DNA from: Faecalibacterium sp. CAG:1138
Lineage (GTDB): Bacteria; Bacillota; Clostridia; Christensenellales; CAG-917
Direction: 5' to 3'
Assembly (NCBI GenBank): GCA_000434675.1
Contig: HF988647.1
Span: forward strand, 1-56,316
Length of the DNA: 56,316 nt
Positions 31,726 to 41,339 of the stretch are shown piece by piece (the stretch's first letter is position 1; each line of letters starts with the position of its first letter). Made by a program: the position numbers and the translations under genes. The notes beneath the pieces are model-generated. The model was given only the letters and a program-made list of their open reading frames with translations. It searched no databases and was not told the origin of the DNA.

Positions 31726-32733
31726 ATGCTTAATTTCGGAGAAATATTAGAAACCGTAAACATGGTTCGCGAAGAGCATTTCGACGTGAGAACCATAACT
31801 TTGGGGCTGAATCTTTTGGGCTCGGTAAGAGAAACCGCCGAAAAAACCGCAGACGCCGTGTACGATCACATTTGCAGGACCGCAGGCGGCATCGTGAAGG
31901 TGGCGGAGGATTTGGAGCTTAAATACGGGATTCCGATTGTGAATAAACGGATTTCCATAACGCCGGCAAGTTTTTTGACGCAAAATTTTTCGGGCAAGGA
32001 AATAGTGCTGGCAAAAGCTTTGGACAAGGCCTCGAAAGAGGTCGGTGTGGACTTTCTGGGCGGCTGGACTGCGCTCGTACATAAAAGTATGACGGCGGCG
32101 GACAGAAGCTTTTTGGAGAGTATTCCCGAGGTTTTGGCGTCAACCGACAGGCTTTGTTCGTCGGTGAACGTCGGATCGACGAGAGCGGGCATAAATATGG
32201 ACGCCGTTAAACTTATGGGCGAAGTGGTCAAAAAAACCGCCTATCTCACGAGGGAAAGCGACAGCTACGGTTGCGCAAAACTGGTGGCGTTCTGCAATGC
32301 GGTTGAGGACAATCCGTTTATGGCGGGAGCGTTTCACGGAACGGGTGAAGGCGACGCGGTCGTAAACGTGGGCGTAAGCGGCCCGGGCGTGGTTTATAAG
32401 GCCGTCAAAGAGCATCCGGAGGCAAACGTAACCGATCTTGCGGAAATAATAAAGAAGACCGCTTTCAAAATAACCCGAGTGGGGCAGTTGGTGGCAAAGG
32501 ACGCGGCGGCGGCTTTGGGCGCCGAGTTCGGCATAGTGGATTTGTCGCTTGCTCCGACGCCTGTCGTCGGCGACAGCGTGGGCAGAATTCTGGAAGAAAT
32601 GGGGCTTGAAACGGTGGGCGGCCACGGGACTACGGCTTGTCTTGCCGTTCTGAACGACGCCGTCAAAGCAAGCTTGCACGGCGTACGCTATTCCGTCGTT
32701 ACACTCCTTACGAACCACCTCTTCCCACCATGA
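31726..32733 (+). pseudogene. UPF0210 (PFL) family protein, 3'-truncated
   Basis: 335 codons. Residues 1 to ~314 match the UPF0210 family well (LNFGEILETVNMVREEHFDV, and later LAPTPVVGDSVGRILEEMGL, CLAVLNDAVKA). Full-length members have about 450 residues; here the conserved C-terminal ~115 residues are missing and the frame ends in 20 unrelated residues (SLHGVRYSVVTLLTN...). Those are encoded by repeat block B (32686-32731), also found at 15425. So the 3' end was replaced by repeat-associated sequence. The protein is unlikely to work unless the lost part is dispensable. Confidence 0.75.
32686..32731 (+). repeat. Dispersed repeat block B, copy 2
   Basis: About 80% identical to 15425-15470; it supplies the foreign 3' end of the UPF0210 frame. 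Confidence 0.6.
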
Positions 32734-32778
32734 AAGCGTGCGAAAGCTTTATTGCAACCTTTGGTTGCTTAAAAAATG

Positions 32779-32807
32779 TTGCGTAATGCAAGAATTCGCT
32801 GTATAAT
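32779..32807 (+). promoter_or_regulatory. Promoter of the CxC-protein gene
   Basis: -35 TTGCGT (32779-32784), 17-bp spacer, -10 TATAAT (32802-32807). Confidence 0.6.
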
Positions 32808-32859
32808 AAACTTAGCTTAAACAAAATTCTGCTTTGTTGCTTTTAATGCGGAGGGTATT

Positions 32860-33486
32860 ATGATTCCAAAACCAAAATATATCGAAGATATTTTAGAAAT
32901 TACCGAATCCGGCAAAGGGTTTATAAAATGTGACGTCGTATGCAAATGCGGATCAAAGCATTTTGTCGGATTTTATAACATTCTCGAAAAAACCAAGGAG
33001 CAGGAAGAATATGAAAAACAGTTGCAAGTATTTTTTAGAAAACATAAAAACGTCACGGTTTCAACAGAAAACGGAGTCGAGTATTTGTGCGGGAGAAAGA
33101 GCATATTTCATAAAACCGTTGAAAAAATTGAAAGCAAAAAATTTGATAACACCGAAATTATAAAGGCGAAATGTGTTTGCTGTGGCAACGAATACGTTTT
33201 GTTCGATTCGCGTTTTAACGGATATGACGCAAATTTGCCCGAAAGAGAAAGCGCATATGACGCAAATACGTATAGGTTCGAAAAAATCAAATGGAAAAAT
33301 GATGACGAAGGTGCCGCAACTTTTTCCGTGTCAATATCTGGCGAAGATTCCTTAATCGATTTTGTCGATAAAGCTTATGAAACCGATTTCGAAAAGTATT
33401 CGAACTCTTTTGAAAACATATCGATAGACGTCAAAAACGTTAAAACCGACGAAATAATCACTGTTTTGGATATCGAAACCGCATAA
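32860..33486 (+). CDS. Hypothetical cytoplasmic protein with zinc-ribbon-like cysteines
   Basis: A 208-residue acidic protein with no family recognised. Two cysteine groups, CDVVCKCG (~24-31) and AKCVCCGNEYVLFD (~103-116), could bind one zinc ion. There is no signal peptide or membrane helix. RBS GGAGG before the ATG at 32860. It has its own promoter and lower G+C than its neighbours, so it may be an acquired gene that came with the rearrangement at 32.7 kb. It ends before a bidirectional terminator. Confidence 0.65.
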   Translation: MIPKPKYIEDILEITESGKGFIKCDVVCKCGSKHFVGFYNILEKTKEQEEYEKQLQVFFRKHKNVTVSTENGVEYLCGRKSIFHKTVEKIESKKFDNTEIIKAKCVCCGNEYVLFDSRFNGYDANLPERESAYDANTYRFEKIKWKNDDEGAATFSVSISGEDSLIDFVDKAYETDFEKYSNSFENISIDVKNVKTDEIITVLDIETA

Positions 33487-33616
33487 AAGCTTAAACTTGA
33501 TATGTTTCGTCAAAGCCGTCGGAAAAGCAAAGAGCCGAAGTTTCGTCGTAAGAAATGTGCGCCGTTTATTCCGAGGTGTTTTACGTCAAAACGATTTAAT
33601 TGACAAATTTATGCAA

Positions 33617-33646
33617 CAAAAATGCTCGGGAAATCCGAGCATTTTT
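33617..33646. terminator. Bidirectional terminator between convergent genes
   Basis: AAAAATGCTCGG and CCGAGCATTTTT around a GAAAT loop. Confidence 0.85.
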
Positions 33647-33672
33647 CGTTTTTTATGGAAATATTTAAGGTT

Positions 33673-34161
33673 TTACACGACTTTTACGCCGCAAAGCTCC
33701 TCAAAGCTATTTCTGCTGTCTTTAAGTTCTTGCGGCCATATATTGTCGCCGGTTGCGGTTCTTTTGGTTCCGTCGGTGTACAAAATTTCAAGCTTCCAGC
33801 CGCCGCCGTCCAAAATCACTTCATTCGGTTTATATTCGCCTTCGAGCTTAAAAAATCCGGCTTTATAGGCTGAATTCAGAAAAGCGATTTCCTGTTCGTC
33901 GGTGAAAGTGGATTTAACCTCGGGGACGTCATCGACATCTCTTTTATATGGGAAGTAGCCGCACGCGGAATAAGTGTTGCCAAGAAAATCTATGACGTGA
34001 ACGTCGGTGTAACCGCCCATATAGTCTATGACTGTATAAGTTATTTTTTTAATAGGTTTTCCCTTATATTCGTCATTGCCATCGCACCCGCCAAGGCAAA
34101 TCGAAAAAAGGGCAAGCGTCAGCAAAACGGCTATCGTGGCTTTTAATTTTAAGTTTTTCAT
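33673..34161 (-). CDS. Putative lipoprotein of unknown function
   Basis: A 162-residue protein. A lipoprotein signal peptide with lipobox CLGGC near residue 26 (after LTLALFSICLGG). The mature part contains YTVIDYMGGYTDVHVIDFLG and a GGGWKLEILYTDGTKRTATG strand pair, typical of small secreted Clostridia proteins; no family name is known to me. It lies 18 bp downstream of the DUF1003 gene on the same strand and is probably co-transcribed. Confidence 0.75.
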   Translation of the reverse strand: MKNLKLKATIAVLLTLALFSICLGGCDGNDEYKGKPIKKITYTVIDYMGGYTDVHVIDFLGNTYSACGYFPYKRDVDDVPEVKSTFTDEQEIAFLNSAYKAGFFKLEGEYKPNEVILDGGGWKLEILYTDGTKRTATGDNIWPQELKDSRNSFEELCGVKVV

Positions 34162-34179
34162 AATTTTTCTGAAAATAAG

Positions 34180-34737
34180 TTATTTGTCTTCGCTTTGATT
34201 TGATTTTTTTGTTTCTTCATCGCTTAAAATCTGATTTTCTTCAAATTCTGCGTCCTTCAGAATACGCAAAATGGATTCCTGCCTTGCGAGAATGCGTTTG
34301 ATTTTGTTGGACATATCTTCCATCAGAATTTCCGATTTAAGATTTACCTTGTAGTCGTTTTCGGCGCGCTTACGGTCTTTTTCTTCCTGTCGGTTCTGGC
34401 TCATCATGATAAGCGGAGCCTGAATGGCCGCCACGCAGGACAGCACCAGATTAAGCAAGATAAACGGATACGGATCAAAAGCTTTTGCGGACAATAAGAC
34501 GTTCAGTATCATCCAGACCGTCAAAACCACCACGAAGGACAATATAAACGCCCAGCTTCCCGCAAATTTTGCAATGGCATCGGCGGCTTTTGCGCCAAAG
34601 GAATTGTCTTTTTTCTGCTGCTTTTCCGGATTTTCGGAAACTTTGCTTTCCGCAAGCAGCTTCAGAACCTCTTCGTCGGACATATCGTGCGCGATGTCGG
34701 AGAGCACTTCGTTTATAAGATTTCTGTTGTTTTTCAT
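34180..34737 (-). CDS. DUF1003 family membrane protein
   Basis: A 185-residue protein with two membrane helices (WAFILSFVVVLTVWMILNVL and the FILLNLVLSCVAAIQAP region) and the DUF1003 signature DPYPFILLNLVLS and MMSQNRQEEKDR. The C-terminal ~60 residues are a charged coiled-coil region. Family function unknown. RBS AGGAGG before ATG 34737, promoter at 34766-34795. Confidence 0.85.
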   Translation of the reverse strand: MKNNRNLINEVLSDIAHDMSDEEVLKLLAESKVSENPEKQQKKDNSFGAKAADAIAKFAGSWAFILSFVVVLTVWMILNVLLSAKAFDPYPFILLNLVLSCVAAIQAPLIMMSQNRQEEKDRKRAENDYKVNLKSEILMEDMSNKIKRILARQESILRILKDAEFEENQILSDEETKKSNQSEDK

Positions 34738-34765
34738 GTTTTTACCTCCTGCAAAGGTTGATTTA

Positions 34766-34795
34766 ATTATATAGCCTCAAACAGAGTTTTGTCAA
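34766..34795 (-). promoter_or_regulatory. Promoter of the DUF1003-lipoprotein pair
   Basis: Minus strand: -35 TTGACA (34790-34795), 18-bp spacer, -10 TATAAT (34766-34771). Confidence 0.65.
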
Positions 34796-34915
34796 CGGTG
34801 ATTAAAAATTTTTTGGTTGGCAAAAATATTTGTATGGACAAACTTTATTTATCTAATTTGGAGGACGGGGAAGTGGTTTTCCCCGAACGAAAAACTTTTG
34901 AGGAGATAACAAACT

Positions 34916-35350
34916 ATGGACAAGAAGACTTACAACGAGAAAGTTAAGCAAACTGCCCCAAAAACCGACGAACTCCGAACGCTTATTCCTGCGTTTTTGG
35001 TTGGCGGGCTGATATGTTCGATAGGCGAAGGGTTCAAGGATCTTTACGCTTATCTTTTCCCTGCGCTTAAAGAAGCCGAAGTCGGCTCGGCAGTCAGCGC
35101 AACGATGATATTTCTGGGCGCGCTGATCACCGCCGTGGGGCTTTACGACAAAATCGGCCGCGTTGCGGGCGGCGGCAGCATAATCCCGATAACGGGTTTT
35201 GCAAACAGCATCGTTTCGCCGGCAATGGAATACAACCGCGAGGGCGTTTTCTACGGCGTTTGCGCAAAAATGTTCACCATTGCGGGGCCTATTATCGTGT
35301 TCGGCATAACCGCGTCGGTCGTGGTCGGAATCGTGGGGTTATTTTTATGA
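34916..35350 (+). CDS. spoVAC: Stage V sporulation protein AC
   Basis: A 144-residue membrane protein with four hydrophobic segments and the SpoVAC signature (LIPAFLVGGLICSIGEGFKD, VAGGGSIIPITGFANSIVSP). In the SpoVA complex of the inner spore membrane it is the likely mechanosensitive channel for dipicolinic acid. RBS GAGGAGA before the ATG. Its stop overlaps the spoVAD start (ATGA), so translation is coupled. No vegetative promoter is obvious upstream, as expected for a forespore-controlled operon. Confidence 0.95.
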   Translation: MDKKTYNEKVKQTAPKTDELRTLIPAFLVGGLICSIGEGFKDLYAYLFPALKEAEVGSAVSATMIFLGALITAVGLYDKIGRVAGGGSIIPITGFANSIVSPAMEYNREGVFYGVCAKMFTIAGPIIVFGITASVVVGIVGLFL

Positions 35351-36366
35351 AAAAAGGAAAGCAGACTTACGTTTTTGAAAACGTCAGGCCGAAGATCGTC
35401 GGCCGTTATTCCATCGTAGGCCCGAAAGAGGGCGAAGGCAGTTTGCCCGAATACTTCGACAAGGTTTTGGACGACGACCTTATCGGTCAGAAAACCTTTG
35501 AAATCGCCGAAAGCAAAATGCTTCACAAAACCATCGAAGGCGCCGTGGAAAGGGCGGGACTTAAAATGGAAGACGTGGATCTTCTGATGTCGGGGGATCT
35601 TCTGAACCAGACGTTTGCCTCGAACTTTGCTGCAAGGGAACTCGACGTGCCGTTTGCGGGGCTTTACGGAGCATGCAGCTCGTTCGGCGAAGGTTTGGCG
35701 CTGGCTAGCCTTCTTATAGATGGCGGCGCAATGGAAAAAATCGCCGTCGCGTCGTCCAGTCATTTTTCGAGCGCAGAAAGGCAATACCGTTTTCCTCTGG
35801 AACTCGGCAACCAACGCACGCCGACCTCGCAGTGGACGGTTACGGGCGCGGGCTGTTCGGTGCTCGCGGCATCGGGCGAAGGCGCAAGCATAGTTTCGGC
35901 GACGATAGGCAAGGTTATCGACTACGACGTGTCCGACGTCAACAATATGGGCGCGGCCATGGCGCCGGCGGCAGGCGACACGCTTCTATCGCACTTATCC
36001 GATTTGGGAATAGAACCGGACTATTACGACATGATTTTCACGGGCGACCTCGGGCGGCACGGCATGGAAATGTTCAGATATTTTATGGAGCAAAGCGGCG
36101 TGAAAATAGGCGATAATTATTGCGATTGCGGGGCGATGATTTTCCGTCCCGAACAACGCACTTTTCAAGGCGGAAGCGGCGCAGGCTGTTCGTCGGCGGT
36201 GTTCAACGCCTATATTCTGGAGCTTATGAAGCGCGGTCGATGGAAAAGGGTTCTGCTTATGCCGACAGGCGCGCTTTTGTCCAAAGACAGTCCGCTTCAG
36301 GGTGAGCCGATACCTGCGATTTGTCACGCGATAAGCGTTGAAATGACCGAAAATTCGGCAAAATGA
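35347..36366 (+). CDS. spoVAD: Stage V sporulation protein AD
   Basis: A 339-residue thiolase-fold protein (VDLLMSGDLLNQTFASNFAA, YGACSSFGEGLALASLL, GAGCSVLAASGEGA), of normal family length. SpoVAD binds dipicolinic acid directly for uptake into the developing spore. A longer frame begins upstream, but ATG 35347 is chosen for its overlap with the spoVAC stop and its match to the family N-terminus (MKKGKQTYVFENVRP). Second gene of the spoVACDE cluster. Confidence 0.96.
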   Translation: MKKGKQTYVFENVRPKIVGRYSIVGPKEGEGSLPEYFDKVLDDDLIGQKTFEIAESKMLHKTIEGAVERAGLKMEDVDLLMSGDLLNQTFASNFAARELDVPFAGLYGACSSFGEGLALASLLIDGGAMEKIAVASSSHFSSAERQYRFPLELGNQRTPTSQWTVTGAGCSVLAASGEGASIVSATIGKVIDYDVSDVNNMGAAMAPAAGDTLLSHLSDLGIEPDYYDMIFTGDLGRHGMEMFRYFMEQSGVKIGDNYCDCGAMIFRPEQRTFQGGSGAGCSSAVFNAYILELMKRGRWKRVLLMPTGALLSKDSPLQGEPIPAICHAISVEMTENSAK

Positions 36367-36373
36367 GGCTATT

Positions 36374-36745
36374 ATGGAAATATTTTTGACTTATCTCAAG
36401 GTGTTTGTTTCGGGCGGAATCGTGTGTATGCTCGGGCAAATTCTTATCAACAAAACCAACATGACTTCGGCGAGAATTTTGGTTATATATCTTCTTGCTG
36501 GCGTGGTTCTGGAGGTCGTGGGCGTTTTCGATTATCTCAAGGAATTCGGCGGCTCGGGCTTTACGGTGCCGATTATGGGATTCGGCTCGAGTTTGGCCAA
36601 AGGCGCGCTTAAAGGCGCGAAGGAATCGGGAGTTCTGGGAGCCGTCGGCGGAGGTATGGAAGCCGTTTCCGTGGGGCTTTCGGCTGCAATCTTCTTCGGC
36701 TTTTTGTTCAGTCTGATATTCAAGTCCAAAACCAAAAAAGGATAA
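36374..36745 (+). CDS. spoVAE: Stage V sporulation protein AE (AEb type)
   Basis: A 123-residue membrane protein with four hydrophobic segments and the SpoVAE signature (GGIVCMLGQILINKTNMTSA, FGGSGFTVPIMGFGSSLAKG). Part of the dipicolinic-acid transport complex. Seven bases after spoVAD, in the same operon. Confidence 0.95.
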   Translation: MEIFLTYLKVFVSGGIVCMLGQILINKTNMTSARILVIYLLAGVVLEVVGVFDYLKEFGGSGFTVPIMGFGSSLAKGALKGAKESGVLGAVGGGMEAVSVGLSAAIFFGFLFSLIFKSKTKKG

Positions 36746-36773
36746 TTTCCGCTTTTGCCGCATATAAATTGTT

Positions 36774-37457
36774 ATGCGAAATAGCGACGTGGAACTGAAA
36801 ATCAAAATAAGAAAAAATTCGAAAAAACGGTGGAGAAAATGCGTCGCCGTTTTTTTGGCGATATTAATTTCGGCATACGTCTGTTTTGCCGCCGTGGCAA
36901 TCCCCGTTTTATATTCCGCTTTCGAAGCAGAGCTCGGGGAAATGGCGGCAAGCTTGGTTAACGAGCAGGCTTTTCGTTTCGTCGGCCTGACCGGCGACAA
37001 AAACGTTTATTTCGATTGCACGGTAAATTCCGACGGCTACGTAACCTCCGTCGTAACTGACAGCCGGTGCATAAACGCGCTTTCAAGAAGAATTGCTTCT
37101 TCCGTACAAACGGGCATCGACAACGTGAAGGAGAGAACGGTCGAAATTCCTTTCGGAAACTTTACGAAAATCCATTCCTTATACGGCCGCGGGAAAAATT
37201 TGGTCTTCAAAATGCGGCCGACGGGCTCGGCAAGCTGCGAAGTTTACAGCGAGCTTTCCGCCTGCGGCATAAATCAGACGCGCTATAAGCTTTACGTGAC
37301 GGTGAGCGCAGAGCTTGTCGTGGTGATGCCCAGAAGAACCTTGCGTGAAAAATATTCCTCAGACTATTTGGTTTTTGAAAATCTGATTGCGGGCAAGGTG
37401 CCGGATAGCTACCTCAATATATCGGGCGGCTCGGGCAGACTGGAGCTTAATCCGTAA
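36774..37457 (+). CDS. yunB: Sporulation protein YunB
   Basis: A 227-residue protein. A basic N-terminus, then one membrane helix (CVAVFLAILISAYVCFAAVA), and an outer domain with the YunB pattern (INALSRRIASSVQTGIDN, VEIPFGNF, VYSELSACGINQTRYKLYV). YunB is a mother-cell protein needed for normal spores in Bacillus. It lies 28 bp after spoVAE, and its placement here strengthens the sporulation assignment. Confidence 0.85.
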   Translation: MRNSDVELKIKIRKNSKKRWRKCVAVFLAILISAYVCFAAVAIPVLYSAFEAELGEMAASLVNEQAFRFVGLTGDKNVYFDCTVNSDGYVTSVVTDSRCINALSRRIASSVQTGIDNVKERTVEIPFGNFTKIHSLYGRGKNLVFKMRPTGSASCEVYSELSACGINQTRYKLYVTVSAELVVVMPRRTLREKYSSDYLVFENLIAGKVPDSYLNISGGSGRLELNP

Positions 37458-37555
37458 GTTTTTCGACGGCTGTCGGCGCAACTTGCAAAATTTTTTGGCG
37501 AAAAACGTAAAATTTCAAAAAATAAATATAATTTTCTGAAAAATTGAAAAATTGT

Positions 37556-37584
37556 TTTACAATTTCCGTTGGATATGTTAAGAT
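37556..37584 (+). promoter_or_regulatory. Promoter of the pheST operon
   Basis: -35 TTTACA (37556-37561), 17-bp spacer, -10 TAAGAT (37579-37584). Confidence 0.65.
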
Positions 37585-37590
37585 AAAAAC

Positions 37591-37830
37591 AACGAAAACG
37601 CGATGAGAAAGACAAGTATCGCCACACAATCCGATTTTGAGAGAGACTTTTCTGAGGCTGAGAAAAAGTTATGACGACGTGGCGTGAATTCACTTTTGAG
37701 CACCGAGCCGAAGTGGCAGTAAGCGAGGCGGTTGCACCGAAAAAACTTTTAATGAGGCAAGGCTGTTTGGTCTTGCGAAATCGGGTGGTACCACGGCACA
37801 GCCGTCCTGATGTCGGGCGGTTTTTTTTAT
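37591..37830 (+). promoter_or_regulatory. T-box leader controlling pheST
   Basis: It holds the T-box consensus GGGTGGTACCACGG (37783-37796), in which TGGT can pair with the tRNA ACCA end. A terminator stem CCGTCC / GGGCGG with a T8 run follows (~37806-37831). Upstream Stem I carries a likely specifier TTC (37689-37691, in GTGAATTCAC), the Phe codon, as expected before pheS. Uncharged tRNA-Phe would prevent termination. The start of the RNA is inferred from the promoter. Confidence 0.92.
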
Positions 37831-37874
37831 GCTAAATCGCCTAAAAACAGAAAATTTTTGAAGGAGAACGAAAT

Positions 37875-38894
37875 ATGCAAGACGCTATCGTAAAAATCAA
37901 AAACGATTGTATTGCTCAGACGGCAGCCGCCGCCAACACCAAAGATATTTCCGACGTTAAGGTCCGTTTTCTCGGCAAGAGCGGCGAATTTACTTTGGCT
38001 ATGCGCCTTTTGAAAGACGTCCCGAAAGAGGAAAAACCCGCTTTCGGAAAAATGCTTAACGACGCGCGCGTCGAAGCCGAAGCGTTTATAGCCAAAAAAG
38101 AAGCCGAACTTAAAGCCAAGGAGCTTGAAGAAAGGCTCAAGGCCGAAAAGGTTGACGTAACGCTTCCGGCAAAAAACGTAAAAATCGGTTCTTTGCACCC
38201 GCTTACGCAGGTTAAAAACGAGATACTGGACACCTTCATCAGCCTCGGCTTCGAGGTTCTGGAAGGGCCTGAAATCGAAACCGACGAATTTTGCTTCCAA
38301 AAATTGAATATCCCGAAGGATCATCCGGCGCGCGACATGCAGGATACCTTCTATATCACCGACAACGTCGTTTTGCGTACGCACACTTCGCCTATGCAGG
38401 CAAGGACCATGCTCGCCAAAAAACCGCCGCTTCGTCTGGTGGTTCCGGGCAAGGTTTTCAGAAGCGACGACGACAGCACTCACAGCCCTATGTTCAATCA
38501 GATCGAAGGCCTCGTGGTGGACAAAAAGGTTTCCCTCTGCGACCTGAAGGGCGCTTTGGAAGAGTTTGCGAAAGCAATCTTTTCGCCTGAGACCAAGGTT
38601 CGCTTCAGACCGAGCTATTTCCCGTTCACCGAGCCTAGCGTCGAAGTTGACGTAAGCTGCGCAATCTGCGGCGGAAAAGGCTGCAAAGTCTGCAAACACA
38701 CGGGTTGGATCGAAATTTTGGGCGCAGGCATCGTCAATCCGCAGGTGCTTATCAACTGCGGTCTGGATCCGCAGAAATACAGCGGCTACGCTTTCGGCCT
38801 CGGCATCGAAAGGGTAACCATGATCAAATACGGCATTCCCGACATCAGACTGCTGTTTGAAAACGACAGCCGTTTCTTGAATTTGTATAAATAG
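37875..38894 (+). CDS. pheS: Phenylalanyl-tRNA synthetase alpha subunit
   Basis: A 339-residue class II synthetase subunit. An N-terminal coiled-coil (~1-95), then the catalytic core with motif 1 (HPLTQVKNEILDTFISLGFE), motif 2 (FRSDDDSTHSPMFNQIEGLV) and motif 3 (GFGLGIERVTMIKYGI-type). The core includes a CAICGGKGCKVCKHTGW stretch of cysteines common in Firmicutes. With PheT it forms the alpha2-beta2 enzyme. Controlled by the upstream T-box. Confidence 0.97.
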   Translation: MQDAIVKIKNDCIAQTAAAANTKDISDVKVRFLGKSGEFTLAMRLLKDVPKEEKPAFGKMLNDARVEAEAFIAKKEAELKAKELEERLKAEKVDVTLPAKNVKIGSLHPLTQVKNEILDTFISLGFEVLEGPEIETDEFCFQKLNIPKDHPARDMQDTFYITDNVVLRTHTSPMQARTMLAKKPPLRLVVPGKVFRSDDDSTHSPMFNQIEGLVVDKKVSLCDLKGALEEFAKAIFSPETKVRFRPSYFPFTEPSVEVDVSCAICGGKGCKVCKHTGWIEILGAGIVNPQVLINCGLDPQKYSGYAFGLGIERVTMIKYGIPDIRLLFENDSRFLNLYK

Positions 38895-38906
38895 GAGGAA
38901 ACTAAA

Positions 38907-41336
38907 GTGAAAGCACCTATAAGTTGGCTTAAAGACTTCGTAGATATAGACGTAACGCCTGAAGTTCTGGCGTCCAAACTGGTTTCCGCCGGTTTCGAAG
39001 TTGAAGAAATCATATATAACGGCAAGGATATTTCCGGCGTAGTCGTCGGCTTGGTTACTTATTGCGAGGCCATTCCCGACACTCATTTGCACCTTTGCAG
39101 AGTGAACTGCGGCAAGTACGGCGTATTTCAGATTTGCTGCGGCGCGGACAACGTCGAAGTGGGCAAAAAATTCCCTACGGCAATGGTCGGCGCAACCGTA
39201 TATCAAACCGCCAAAGATCACGTTACCGTCGAGGGCGTGATGACGATAAATCCGGGCAAGCTCCGCGGCTATGACAGCTTCGGCATGCTTTGTTCGGGCG
39301 CAGAGCTCGGCGTTACCGAAGATATGTATCCGGGCGCGTCCTACAACGGACTGCTGGTTCTTCCGGACAGCGCAAGGCCGGGCGACGACGTAAAACCTAT
39401 CGTCGGTCTTGACGAAGCCGTTTTGGACGTTTCCGTTACGGCAAACAGACCTGACTGCAACAGCATCGTCGGCATTGCCCGCGAAGTGGCGGCAGTTACG
39501 GGGAAGACCTTCAAACCCGTTCACCTCAGCTATCGCGCGGAACCGGACCGCATTTCCAACTATCTCACCGTCAGCGTCAAAGACAAGGAACTTTGCCCGC
39601 GCTACGTTGCCAAAATGGTCAAAAACGTCAAAGTCGGCCCAAGCCCCGCAATCATTCAGAAGAGGCTTCGCCTCGTCGGCCATAAACCTATAAACAACAT
39701 CGTGGACATCACCAACTACGTTCTCACCGAAATCGGTCAGCCGATGCACGCGTTCGACTACGACGCTCTCGAGGGCGCTCAGCTTATCGTGCGCCGCGCC
39801 GCAAGCGGTGAAGAATTTGTCGATCTTTACGGCGGCGAACACACCTTGTCCGACGATATGCTCGTCATCGCAGACGCCGCCAAACCTTTGGCGCTTGCAG
39901 GCGTTATGGGTGGCAAAAACAGCGGAATTTCCGAAAAAACCGACAAAATTGTGTTCGAATCCGCTCGTTTTAAGCGCGACAACGTTCGTCGTACCGCCAG
40001 AAAAACGGGCCTTCGTTCCGACAGCTCGGCAAGGTTTGAAAAGGGCATCGACTACGTTTCGCAGGAACTCGGCATCAACCGCGCGTTGACGCTCATCGAT
40101 TCCTTGCATATCGGCACCATCATCTCCGGCACCATCGACAGCTACGCGGCTCCGGTTACCGCCAGAGAAATCAAAGTCAAAACCAAGGACGTCAACGAAA
40201 TTTTGGGAATCAAAGTTCCGTACAAGCGCATGGTTCAGATTTTGGACAGCGTGGGCATTTTGTCCAAGGTTAAGGGCAAACAACTCGTATGTCAGGTTCC
40301 GCCTCACCGCGACGACGTTCAGAACGCAAACGACGTTGCCGAAGAAGTTATCAGACTTTACGGCTACAACAAAATCAAATCCACCATGTTCAAAAAGGCG
40401 CAGCAGACCAAGGGCGGAAAAACCCCTTATCAGCACGGCGTCGACAAACTCAAAGAGAGCATGCGCGGCCTCGGCGCAAACGAAACGCTTACCTACAGCT
40501 TCATCAGCCCAAAAGACTACGAAGCCATGGGTATGGACGGCTCGTTCGTTGCCGAAAACGTCATAAAAATCATCAATCCTTTGGGCGAGGACGTTTCGCT
40601 TATGCGCACGTCTATGCTTCCGAGCATGATGAAAGTGGTTTCCACCAACGTACAGAAAGGAAACAAGGAAGGTTTCTTCTTCGAGGTGGCAAGGGTGTTC
40701 GTCCCGAAACAGCTTCCGCTTAAGGAGCTTCCGACCGAGCCTGAAAAACTTGCAATCGTCGCTTATGGCGGAGATATGGACTTCTTCAAGCTCAAAGGCG
40801 TCGTCGAAGCGGTTCTTTCCACTTACGGCATCACGGACGCAGAGTATAAAGCCGAACAAAAATCCTATATGCACCCGGGCAGAAGCGCAACGGTCAGCTT
40901 CTACAAGGGCAAAGCATTCGGTGAACTCGGTGAAATTCACCCAGCAACCGCAAACGCCTACGGAATCGAAGACAGAGTTTACTTTGCCGAGCTTGACGTC
41001 AAAGATTTGCTTTCTACCGCCGTCAAGGTCAGACCTTTCGTCGCCGCGCCTAAATATCCTGCTTCCACAAGGGATCTGGCGTTCGTCGTCAAAGACAGCA
41101 TCACCGCAGCAGAGCTTATCAAAGCAATCAAAAAGTGCACCGACAAACAGCTTTTGGAAAGCGTTGAAGTTTTCGACGTTTACAAAGGCACGGGCATCAA
41201 ACCGGGCTATATGAGCATCGCGTTCAATCTGACGTTCAGAAGCGCCACCGGCACTTTGAAAGACGACGTCGTGAACGGACAAATCGACAGAATTTTGAGA
41301 AGCCTCAGACGCAAATTCCGCGCAAGACTTCGCTAA
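38907..41336 (+). CDS. pheT: Phenylalanyl-tRNA synthetase beta subunit
   Basis: An 809-residue subunit beginning at GTG 38907, six bases after AGGAGGAA. It has the tRNA-binding EMAP-type domain (~40-150), B3/B4 editing domain (~210-390), B5 (~400-470), the catalytic-like core and the C-terminal anticodon-binding ferredoxin fold (~715-809, beginning near YPASTRDLAFVV). It is 12 bp downstream of pheS. Normal length and domain order. Confidence 0.97.
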   Translation: MKAPISWLKDFVDIDVTPEVLASKLVSAGFEVEEIIYNGKDISGVVVGLVTYCEAIPDTHLHLCRVNCGKYGVFQICCGADNVEVGKKFPTAMVGATVYQTAKDHVTVEGVMTINPGKLRGYDSFGMLCSGAELGVTEDMYPGASYNGLLVLPDSARPGDDVKPIVGLDEAVLDVSVTANRPDCNSIVGIAREVAAVTGKTFKPVHLSYRAEPDRISNYLTVSVKDKELCPRYVAKMVKNVKVGPSPAIIQKRLRLVGHKPINNIVDITNYVLTEIGQPMHAFDYDALEGAQLIVRRAASGEEFVDLYGGEHTLSDDMLVIADAAKPLALAGVMGGKNSGISEKTDKIVFESARFKRDNVRRTARKTGLRSDSSARFEKGIDYVSQELGINRALTLIDSLHIGTIISGTIDSYAAPVTAREIKVKTKDVNEILGIKVPYKRMVQILDSVGILSKVKGKQLVCQVPPHRDDVQNANDVAEEVIRLYGYNKIKSTMFKKAQQTKGGKTPYQHGVDKLKESMRGLGANETLTYSFISPKDYEAMGMDGSFVAENVIKIINPLGEDVSLMRTSMLPSMMKVVSTNVQKGNKEGFFFEVARVFVPKQLPLKELPTEPEKLAIVAYGGDMDFFKLKGVVEAVLSTYGITDAEYKAEQKSYMHPGRSATVSFYKGKAFGELGEIHPATANAYGIEDRVYFAELDVKDLLSTAVKVRPFVAAPKYPASTRDLAFVVKDSITAAELIKAIKKCTDKQLLESVEVFDVYKGTGIKPGYMSIAFNLTFRSATGTLKDDVVNGQIDRILRSLRRKFRARLR

Positions 41337-41339
41337 GGT

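Noticed and set aside
37827..41282. 1151-codon minus-strand frame
   Set aside because: Antisense of pheS and pheT; no domain resemblance, and it spans two certain genes and their junction.
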